Shown in pieces: positions 32,907 through 39,976 of a stretch of 64,000 bases of DNA. Source of the stretch: Cognatilysobacter claricitrinus (GTDB taxonomy: Bacteria; Pseudomonadota; Gammaproteobacteria; Xanthomonadales; Xanthomonadaceae); NCBI RefSeq assembly GCF_045866565.1, contig NZ_BAAFZV010000002.1, forward strand, positions 682,001 to 746,000, read 5' to 3'. The stretch's first letter is position 1, and the number at the start of each line of letters is the position of its first letter. The notes under the pieces are model-generated. The model ran no database searches. It was not told where the DNA came from and saw nothing but the letters and a program-made list of their open reading frames with translations. Position numbers and translations under genes: made by a program.

Positions 32907-33962
32907 ATGGATGCCGCCTTCGATTTCGACCGCTACGACCGTGTCCGTCCCATCCGCTGGACGGGCGATGCCCTGGAACTGCTCGATCAACGCAAGTTGC
33001 CGTTCGCGGTGGAGTACGTGCGTTGCGACGACTACATCGCGGTTGCCGACGCCATTGCCAACCTGACCGTGCGCGGCGCGCCCGCGATCGGCATCGCCGC
33101 GGCCTGGGGTGCGGTACTCGCAGCGCGCGACGTGCAGGCCTCGAGCGGCGCCGAAGCGATGCAGCAACTCGATGCGGCGTTCATGCACCTCAACGCCGCG
33201 CGGCCGACCGCCGTGAATCTCGCATGGGCGCTCGCGCGCCTGCGTCGCGTCGTGCAGGGCGCCGGCGCCGACTGGCACGACGTGCTGCTTCGCGAAGCCG
33301 AAGCGATCGCGACCGAAGACCTCGCGGCGAACCGTCGCATGGGCGCCCTCGGGGCGGCGATGATCGCGCCGGGCAGTCGCGTGCTCACCCACTGCAACAC
33401 CGGCTCGCTGGCGACCGCGGGCTTCGGTACTGCGCTCGGCGTGATCCGCGCCGGTGTCGCGCAGGGCCGCATCGACAAGGTCTATGCAGGCGAAACGCGG
33501 CCGTGGCTGCAGGGCGCGCGCCTGACGGTGTGGGAACTCGAGCAGGACGGCATCGTGCCCACGCTGATCGCCGACTCGGCCGCAGCGCACCTGATGCGCA
33601 CCGGCGGCGTGCAGTGGGTGGTGGTCGGCGCGGATCGCATCTGCGCGAACGGCGACACCGCCAACAAGATCGGCACGTACCAGCTCGCGATCGCGGCGCG
33701 GCACCATGGCGTGAAGTTCATGGTGGCGGCACCCTCGTCGACGGTCGACCTCGACACGCCAGATGGCGACGCGATCCACATCGAGGAACGCGAGGCAACC
33801 GAGCTGTTCTCCCTTGGTGGCGTGCGTACCGCGGCCGAGCGCGTGGAGGCGTGGAATCCGGTATTCGACGTGACCCCGCACGACCTGATCGACGTGATCG
33901 TCACCGAGCGAGGCGTCATCGAACGGCCGGACGAGGCGGCGATGCGGGCGGCCTTCGGCTGA
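32907..33962 (+). CDS. mtnA: Methylthioribose-1-phosphate isomerase
   Basis: 351 residues. MtnA converts 5-methylthioribose 1-phosphate to 5-methylthioribulose 1-phosphate in methionine salvage. The conserved NLTVRGAPAIGIAAA motif, the catalytic cysteine Cys163 in THCNTGSLAT and the catalytic Asp243 in GADRICANGDTANKIGTYQL match the family. It is related to eIF2B alpha subunits, but the MtnA active-site pair is intact. No other salvage genes are nearby. The gap before it is 44 bases. Confidence 0.96.
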   Translation: MDAAFDFDRYDRVRPIRWTGDALELLDQRKLPFAVEYVRCDDYIAVADAIANLTVRGAPAIGIAAAWGAVLAARDVQASSGAEAMQQLDAAFMHLNAARPTAVNLAWALARLRRVVQGAGADWHDVLLREAEAIATEDLAANRRMGALGAAMIAPGSRVLTHCNTGSLATAGFGTALGVIRAGVAQGRIDKVYAGETRPWLQGARLTVWELEQDGIVPTLIADSAAAHLMRTGGVQWVVVGADRICANGDTANKIGTYQLAIAARHHGVKFMVAAPSSTVDLDTPDGDAIHIEEREATELFSLGGVRTAAERVEAWNPVFDVTPHDLIDVIVTERGVIERPDEAAMRAAFG

Positions 33963-34106
33963 CGACGCATCGTCCCGGCGACCGCGCCGCTACACGGGTT
34001 CGACGGGTGTTGTCGACGGATGTATCGCGTCCGGCTCCGACCCTGATGACAACCCCGCCGAGCCGCTTTCCGCCGCGTCACTAGCGTCCGGAGAGCCGCT
34101 TCGCAG

Positions 34107-34198
34107 CCATTTCCAGAGCGCGCCGGAGCGGCCGCAGTAATCCGCGTCTCCCAACCGGCTGTCGCGCACGTAAGTTCTTGTTTTAGCGCTGGAAATGG
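34107..34198. repeat. Long-spaced inverted repeat upstream of gyrA
   Basis: CCATTTCCAG (34107-34116) is followed by A and GCGC; its reverse complement CTGGAAATGG lies at 34189-34198, preceded by GCG. Allowing one inserted base the arms pair over about 13 bases, 72 bases apart. It lies just upstream of the candidate gyrA promoter. It may be an operator pair or a cruciform; function unknown. Confidence 0.5.
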
Positions 34199-34219
34199 CG
34201 TGCGGTGACAGGCTGCGCG

Positions 34220-34228
34220 TGGTAACAT
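34220..34228 (+). promoter_or_regulatory. Possible extended -10 promoter for gyrA
   Basis: TGG TAACAT fits a TGn-extended -10. GTGACA lies upstream but only 12 bases away, too close for a normal -35. It is the best candidate in the gap but weak. Confidence 0.28.
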
Positions 34229-34333
34229 TTCACCTCTTTCGGACACCCCTCCGGGAACGCGGTCCTGGCGGCGCACAAGCGCTGTTCGGCGGCGCTCGAG
34301 GCGGCGGTGTCCTTCGTCCCAGACGGAATCCCG

Positions 34334-37054
34334 ATGACGGAACTCGCTCGCGAAATCATCCCGGTCAACCTCGAAGACGAGATGCGCCGCAGTTACCTCG
34401 ATTACGCGATGAGCGTGATCGTCGGCCGCGCTCTCCCGGACGTGCGCGACGGCCTCAAGCCGGTGCACCGCCGCGTGCTCTTCGCGATGAACGAACTGGG
34501 CGCGCACAGCAACCGGCCGTACTACAAGTCCGCGCGAATCGTCGGCGACGTCATCGGTAAGTACCACCCGCACGGCGACACCGCCGTCTACGACACGCTG
34601 GTGCGCATGGCGCAGCCGTTCTCGCTGCGCTACATGCTGGTCGACGGGCAGGGCAACTTCGGCTCGATCGACGGCGACTCTGCCGCGGCCATGCGTTACA
34701 CCGAGGCGCGCATGTCGCGCATCGCGCACGAGCTGATGGCGGACATCGACAAGGAAACCGTCGACTTCCAGCCGAACTACGACGAGAAGGAACTCGAGCC
34801 CACCGTCATGCCGACGCGTGTGCCGAACCTGCTGGTCAACGGTTCCGCCGGCATCGCGGTCGGCATGGCGACGAACATCCCGCCGCACAATCTCAACGAA
34901 GTCATTGACGCGACGATCGCGCTGATCGACAACCCCGAGATCGACGTCGAAGGCCTGATGGAGTTCATCCCGGGCCCGGATTTCCCGACCGCGGGCATCA
35001 TCAACGGCACCGCCGGCATCGTCGCCGCGTACCGCACCGGCCGCGGCCGCGTGCGCATGCGCGCGAAGGCCGACATCGAGACGATGGACAACGGCCGCGA
35101 GGCCATCATCGTCACCGAGATCCCGTACCAGGTGAACAAGGCGCGGTTGATCGAGAAGATCGCCGAGCTGGTGAAGGAAAAGAAGCTCGAAGGCATCAGC
35201 GAGCTGCGCGACGAGTCCGACAAGGACGGCATGCGCATCTACATCGAGGTCAAGCGCGGCGAGTCGGCCGACGTCATCCTCAACAACCTCTATCAGCAGA
35301 CGCAGATGGAGTCGGTGTTCGGCATCAACATGGTTGCGCTGGTCGATGGCCGCCCGAAGCTGCTGAACCTGCGCGAGATCATCGAAGCGTTCGTACGCCA
35401 CCGCCGCGAGGTGGTGACCCGTCGCACGATCTTCGACCTGCGCAAGGCACGCGCGCGCGCCCACATCCTGGAAGGCCTGACTGTCGCGCTCGCCAACATC
35501 GACGAGATGATCGAGCTGATCAAGACGTCGGCGAACCCGGTCGAGGCGCGCGAGCGCATGCTCGCCCGCACGTGGAATGCGGGGCTCGTCAGTTCGTTGC
35601 TCGCGGCGGCCGGCGCGGATGCGTCGCGTCCTGACGACCTGCCGGCCGGCGTCGGCCTGCGCGACGAGAACGGCGTCGCGCGCTACCAGCTCACCGAGAC
35701 GCAGGCGCAGCAGATCCTCGAAATGCGCCTGCATCGCCTCACCGGGCTGGAGCAGGACAAGCTCACCGACGAGTACCGCGCGCTGCTTGAAACGATCCGC
35801 GGCCTCATCGAAATCCTCGTCAATCCCGATCGCCTGCGCGAAGTGATCCGCACCGAGCTGCTCGACCTCAAGGCCGAGTTCGGCGATGCGCGCCGCAGCG
35901 AAATCCGCGCGAGCGAAGAGGATCTCGACATCCTCGACCTCATCGCACCCGAAGACGTGGTGGTGACGCTGTCGCACGCCGGTTACGCCAAGCGCCAGCC
36001 GGTGGCCGCCTATCGCGCGCAGAAGCGCGGTGGCCGTGGCCGCAACGCGGCGAAGACCAAGGACGAGGACTTCATCGACAACCTGTGGCTGGTCAACACG
36101 CACGACACCATGCTGACGTTCACCAGCACCGGTCGCGTGTTCTGGCTGCCCGTGCATCTGCTGCCCGAAGCGGGCGCCACGTCGCGCGGCCGTCCGATCA
36201 TCAACTGGATCCCGCTGGAAGCCGGCGAGCAGGTGCAGGCCGTCGTGCCGGTGCGCGAGTACGTCGAAGGCAAGTACGTGTTCTTCGCCACGCGCAATGG
36301 CACGGTCAAGAAGACGCCACTGACCGAGTTCGCCTTCCGCCTGCAGCGCGGCAAGATCGCGATCTCGCTCGACGAGGGTGACGCGCTGGTCAATGCCGAA
36401 CTCACCGACGGCAGCCGCGACATCATGCTGTTCGCGAGCAACGGCAAGGCCGTGCGCTTCGCCGAGTCGGAAGTGCGCCCGATGGGCCGCAACGCGACCG
36501 GCGTGCGCGGCATGCGCCTGGCCGAAGGCGACGAGGGCGCGGAAGGCGCGAAGGTCGTCAGCCTCATCGTTGTCGACGGCGATGGCGACGTGCTGACCGC
36601 GAGCGAACGCGGCTACGGCAAGCGCACGCAGGTCGAGGACTTCCCGCGCAAGGGGCGTGGCACGCAGGGTGTCATCGCGCTCAAGACCACGGAGCGCAAC
36701 GGCAACATGGTCGGCGCGATCCAGCTCTCCGATCACCACGAGGTGCTGCTGATTTCCGACCGCGGCACGCTGGTGCGCACGCCGGCAGCGGACATCTCGC
36801 AGGTCGGCCGCAACACCCAGGGCGTGACGCTGATCCGCCTCGGCGAAGGCGAATGCCTGCAGGCGATCGAGCGCGTGGACGTCTCCCTCGAGGAAGAGGA
36901 CGAGATACTGACCGGAGCCGCGGTGACCGCGGAGGACGGTAGCGTCCCGGCCGTCGATCGCCACCTGCTCAACGTCGCCGGCCACGATCCGGAGGCCGCG
37001 ATGGACGCGGACGACGCAGCGGACGAAACGGCCGACGACGAACCGTCCGCCTGA
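34334..37054 (+). CDS. gyrA: DNA gyrase subunit A
   Basis: 906 residues from the ATG at 34334. This start makes residue numbering equal to E. coli: catalytic Tyr122 (AMRYTEARMS) and the quinolone region Gly81-Asp82-Thr83-Ala84-Val85-Tyr86-Asp87. GyrA forms the breakage-reunion core of gyrase. The winged-helix, tower and coiled-coil regions are followed by the six-bladed C-terminal beta-pinwheel with a GyrA box (KRGGRGR, with K in place of the usual Q). The acidic tail (ADDAADETADDEPSA) is typical of proteobacteria. Thr is present at position 83, where E. coli has Ser. The ribosome binding site is weak. Confidence 0.97.
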   Translation: MTELAREIIPVNLEDEMRRSYLDYAMSVIVGRALPDVRDGLKPVHRRVLFAMNELGAHSNRPYYKSARIVGDVIGKYHPHGDTAVYDTLVRMAQPFSLRYMLVDGQGNFGSIDGDSAAAMRYTEARMSRIAHELMADIDKETVDFQPNYDEKELEPTVMPTRVPNLLVNGSAGIAVGMATNIPPHNLNEVIDATIALIDNPEIDVEGLMEFIPGPDFPTAGIINGTAGIVAAYRTGRGRVRMRAKADIETMDNGREAIIVTEIPYQVNKARLIEKIAELVKEKKLEGISELRDESDKDGMRIYIEVKRGESADVILNNLYQQTQMESVFGINMVALVDGRPKLLNLREIIEAFVRHRREVVTRRTIFDLRKARARAHILEGLTVALANIDEMIELIKTSANPVEARERMLARTWNAGLVSSLLAAAGADASRPDDLPAGVGLRDENGVARYQLTETQAQQILEMRLHRLTGLEQDKLTDEYRALLETIRGLIEILVNPDRLREVIRTELLDLKAEFGDARRSEIRASEEDLDILDLIAPEDVVVTLSHAGYAKRQPVAAYRAQKRGGRGRNAAKTKDEDFIDNLWLVNTHDTMLTFTSTGRVFWLPVHLLPEAGATSRGRPIINWIPLEAGEQVQAVVPVREYVEGKYVFFATRNGTVKKTPLTEFAFRLQRGKIAISLDEGDALVNAELTDGSRDIMLFASNGKAVRFAESEVRPMGRNATGVRGMRLAEGDEGAEGAKVVSLIVVDGDGDVLTASERGYGKRTQVEDFPRKGRGTQGVIALKTTERNGNMVGAIQLSDHHEVLLISDRGTLVRTPAADISQVGRNTQGVTLIRLGEGECLQAIERVDVSLEEEDEILTGAAVTAEDGSVPAVDRHLLNVAGHDPEAAMDADDAADETADDEPSA

Positions 37055-37071
37055 TCCATCCGGGCCGATGA

Positions 37072-37104
37072 AAACGCCGACCTCCGGGTCGGCGTTTTTC
37101 TTTC
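37072..37104 (+). terminator. Intrinsic terminator of gyrA
   Basis: 11-bp stem AAACGCCGACC / GGTCGGCGTTT with a TCCG loop and a TTTTTCTTTC tail, starting about 18 bases after the gyrA stop. Confidence 0.9.
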
Positions 37105-37170
37105 TGGGGCCTGCGACGACGCGGCGTCGCGCGGGGTGAATTCTTCATCACCGCGGAAGCGCGACCGGGG

Positions 37171-37197
37171 TCAAGGTTCGCTGGCAGCCGCCGTTAG
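37171..37197 (+). promoter_or_regulatory. Candidate sigma28 (FliA) promoter for the HD-GYP/EAL pair
   Basis: TCAAGGTT (37171-37178), exactly 11 bases, then GCCGTTAG (37190-37197). The enterobacterial FliA consensus is TAAAGTTT-N11-GCCGATAA, so each half matches six of eight bases with the correct spacing. The predicted leader is about 115 bases. Match is seen; use by FliA is inference. Confidence 0.45.
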
Positions 37198-37318
37198 GCT
37201 GTCGAGAGGAGCCGATCGACCGCCGCATGCGCAGCCAGACCGACCTACGCCGGAAACATGTCCCGATCGCCGCGACGCCGGCCGGTCGCGGTCCGCGCCG
37301 TCTCCGGAGCCTTGCGCG

Positions 37319-38587
37319 ATGAAGGGCACGACGACGGCAGCGATCGAGTTCCGCCAGGAACTCCGCATCACGACCGCCGGCCTGGAGCGCGGCATGTTCG
37401 TGAGCGAACTCGACCGGCCTTGGCTCGGCAGCGGGTTCGCGTTCGAAGGCGTGCTGGTCGAGAGCGACGACGACCTGCGTCGCATCCAGGCGATGTGCAG
37501 GCACGTCAGCGTCGACATCGCGCGCGGCAAGGCCCCATCGCCGCACCACGTGGTGTTCGATACCGAATCACAGGCGGAGATCGCCGCGCCCGTTGTGCCG
37601 CCGACGTCCTCGGGCCCGTTCCGTTCGATCCTCTCGCGCGTGTTCGGCGCGGAGACGGTCGCCGCCGAGAAGGCACACGAAACGCTCGAAGCCGGCGTGC
37701 GCGACGTCATGGACGGCCTGCGTACCGGCGGCAAGCTCGATGCCGACAAGCTGCGCGAGGGCGTCGACACGATGCTCGACTCGATCACCCGCAACCCGAC
37801 GGCGTTGCCATGGGTGATGGAGATGCGCCGCAAGGGCGACTACGTCTACCAGCACGGCATCGCCTGTTCGATCTGGGCAGCGGCGTTCGGTCGCCACCTC
37901 GGGCTCGAGCGCGACGACCTGCGCGACCTCGCCCTCGGCGCGCTGCTGTGCGACGTCGGCAAGGTGCGGCTGCCGGATTCGCTGCTGTCGAAGGTCGGCG
38001 CGATCGATGACGAAGACCGGCGTCGACTGCGTTCGCACGTCGACGAGAGCCGCAGCATCATCGACCAGACGCCGGGCCTGTCGACGGTGGTGCACCAGAT
38101 CGTCGAGCACCACCACGAACGCCATGACGGCTCGGGCTATCCGGCCGGCCTGCAGGGCGCTGGGATCCCGATGTTCGCGCGCATCGCCGGCATGGTGGAC
38201 AGCTACGACGCGATGGTCAGCCAGCGCCCGTACGCGCGCGTGCGCTCGCCGCACGAAGCGGTGATGGAGCTCTACGAGACGCGCGACAAACTGTTCCAGG
38301 CCGAACTCGTCGAGCAGTTCATCCGCACCTGCGGCGTGTATCCGACCGGCACGCTGGTCGAGTTGTCGGACGGAACGGTCGGCGTGGTGATGTCGGTCAA
38401 CACGCTCAAGCGCCTGCGGCCGAGCGTCATGCTGATCCTCGGGCCGGACAAGCAGCCGCTCGCCGAGTTCAGGCTGGTCGACCTGGCCGAAGTTGCGAAC
38501 GATGCCAACGGCGCGCCGCTCAACGTGCGTGGTGGGCTGCCCGCCGGCGCGTACGGCGTCGATCGCGCCGCGCTGTTCCTGGACTGA
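37319..38587 (+). CDS. HD-GYP domain protein with N-terminal DUF3391, possible c-di-GMP phosphodiesterase
   Basis: 422 residues from the ATG at 37319, which has CGGAG upstream; the open frame before it is low-complexity and without similarity. The N-terminal ~130 residues fit DUF3391 (LRITTAGLERGMFVSELDRPW). The HD-GYP domain follows, with the second signature HHHERHDGSGYPAGL complete (His269-Asp270 ... Gly273-Tyr274-Pro275) and DSYDAM after it. The first signature, normally HDIGK, reads Cys211-Asp212-Val-Gly-Lys, so one expected metal ligand is missing. It may therefore bind c-di-GMP without hydrolysing it, or use a changed metal site. The EAL gene begins four bases after the stop. Confidence 0.85.
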   Translation: MKGTTTAAIEFRQELRITTAGLERGMFVSELDRPWLGSGFAFEGVLVESDDDLRRIQAMCRHVSVDIARGKAPSPHHVVFDTESQAEIAAPVVPPTSSGPFRSILSRVFGAETVAAEKAHETLEAGVRDVMDGLRTGGKLDADKLREGVDTMLDSITRNPTALPWVMEMRRKGDYVYQHGIACSIWAAAFGRHLGLERDDLRDLALGALLCDVGKVRLPDSLLSKVGAIDDEDRRRLRSHVDESRSIIDQTPGLSTVVHQIVEHHHERHDGSGYPAGLQGAGIPMFARIAGMVDSYDAMVSQRPYARVRSPHEAVMELYETRDKLFQAELVEQFIRTCGVYPTGTLVELSDGTVGVVMSVNTLKRLRPSVMLILGPDKQPLAEFRLVDLAEVANDANGAPLNVRGGLPAGAYGVDRAALFLD

Positions 38588-38591
38588 CCGC

Positions 38592-39896
38592 ATGCTCGTC
38601 GCCAACGACGAACTGACCGGCCTGCGCGACCGGCGTACGTTCCTGTCGCTGCTCGGCCGACAGGTGGTGCACGCCGCCGAGAAGCGCGTCCCGATGGCAT
38701 TGCTGGTCATCGACATCGACGGCTTCGCGCAGATCAACGGCGTGCACGGCTTCGCGATGGGCGACCGCCTGCTTGCCCATCTCGCGCAGCAGTTGCAGTT
38801 CGTAACGCGCCCGCAGGATTACGCCGCGCGCATCGGCGACAACCGCTTCGCGCTGATCCTGACCGGCATGATGAATGCGGGCCATGTCGAACTCGCAGTG
38901 CAGAAGCTGTTCCGCGTGCTCGCGCGGCCGATGCGCGAAGGGCAGGCGGAGCTGCACGTTCCGGTGACCGTCGGCGTCGCGATGGCGCCGCGTCATGCGA
39001 CGCATTCGGAGTTCCTGCTTCGTCGCGCCGAAGCCGCGTTGTCGCGCGCACGTCGTGCCGGCGTTCGCCACATGTTCGCGCCGGACACCGCGGGCGACGT
39101 CGACATCTCCGACCAGTGGGATCTCGAAGTGCAACTCGGCGGTGCGATCGAGCGCGGCGAGATGTCGCTCAGTTTCCAGCCCAAGCTCGATGCCGCCACG
39201 TTGCAACCGGTCGGCGCCGAAGCCTTGATGCGCTGGAACAGCAGCACGCGCGGCATGGTGTCGCCGGCGGTGTTCATTCCGGTCGCCGAGCGCATCGGCC
39301 ACATCAAGAAGCTCACCGTGTGGGCGCTCAACACCGCGCTGCGCCAGGCGTCGCAGTGGACGTTCCCGTCGGGGCCGCCGTCGGTGTCGATCAACATCCC
39401 GGGCATGCTCGCGACCGAGCCCGACCTGCCCGAACTCGTCGAGAACGCGCTGCGCCTGTGGGGCGACGGCGTGCAACTCATCGTCGAGATCACCGAAAGC
39501 TCGCTGATGGATGCGCGCGCCGCGTTCCCGATCCTCGAGCGCATTCGCGCACTCGGTGCGCGTATCTCGATCGACGACTTCGGCACCGGCTATTCGTGCC
39601 TCGCCTACTTCCGCAACATTCCGGCGGACGAATTGAAGATCGACCGTTCGTTCGTCACCGAGCTGGCGACCGATCCGTCCTGCGCCGACATCATCCGGTT
39701 CGTCGTCGACCTCGCGCATCGCTTCGGCCTGACGGTCGCGGCGGAGGGCATCGAGGACGAGGCGACGCGCGATCGCCTGGCGTCGCTCGGCTGCGACGTG
39801 CTGCAGGGCTATCTGTTCGCCAAGCCGATGCCGTCGGCCGACCTGACGCGCTGGCTTGGCGCGCATCGAAACGAGTCCGTTTCGTCCACCGATTGA
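38592..39896 (+). CDS. GGDEF-EAL protein, probable c-di-GMP phosphodiesterase
   Basis: 434 residues from the ATG at 38592. The N-terminal GGDEF-type domain (1-~140) is degenerate: where GGDEF is expected the sequence is GDNRF (residues 82-86), so cyclase activity is unlikely. The EAL domain (~150-430) keeps its catalytic set: Glu210-Ala-Leu in GAEALMRW, Asn in SINIPG, EITES, DDFGTGYS, LKIDRSF, AEGIED and the GYLFAKPM end. It has no signal, transmembrane or sensor domain. It should cleave c-di-GMP to pGpG in the cytoplasm. Close spacing places it in one operon with the HD-GYP gene. Confidence 0.88.
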   Translation: MLVANDELTGLRDRRTFLSLLGRQVVHAAEKRVPMALLVIDIDGFAQINGVHGFAMGDRLLAHLAQQLQFVTRPQDYAARIGDNRFALILTGMMNAGHVELAVQKLFRVLARPMREGQAELHVPVTVGVAMAPRHATHSEFLLRRAEAALSRARRAGVRHMFAPDTAGDVDISDQWDLEVQLGGAIERGEMSLSFQPKLDAATLQPVGAEALMRWNSSTRGMVSPAVFIPVAERIGHIKKLTVWALNTALRQASQWTFPSGPPSVSINIPGMLATEPDLPELVENALRLWGDGVQLIVEITESSLMDARAAFPILERIRALGARISIDDFGTGYSCLAYFRNIPADELKIDRSFVTELATDPSCADIIRFVVDLAHRFGLTVAAEGIEDEATRDRLASLGCDVLQGYLFAKPMPSADLTRWLGAHRNESVSSTD

Positions 39897-39945
39897 CGTA
39901 TCGCCGCCGTCCGTCGGCATGCGTTTTCGCGCGTTTGCGGATGCC

Positions 39946-39951
39946 TATACT
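39946..39951 (+). promoter_or_regulatory. Possible -10 element for the alpha-2-macroglobulin gene
   Basis: TATACT in the 80-base gap after the EAL gene, with only a poor -35 (GTTTTC at 17 bases). It suggests transcription separate from the c-di-GMP pair. Confidence 0.35.
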
Positions 39952-39976
39952 GCGTGCATTCTCGATGGGGGCACGC

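Larger units (their letters stand above)
33963..34333 (+). other. 371-base non-coding stretch between mtnA and gyrA
   Basis: No gene of credible composition is seen on either strand. It contains the inverted repeat at 34107-34198 and a weak extended -10 at 34220-34228. The last ~100 bases would form the gyrA leader. Confidence 0.6.

Noticed and set aside
33482..36985. A minus-strand open frame of about 1170 codons opposite mtnA and gyrA.
   Set aside because: Antisense shadow of gyrA; the composition is that of reversed GC-rich codons.
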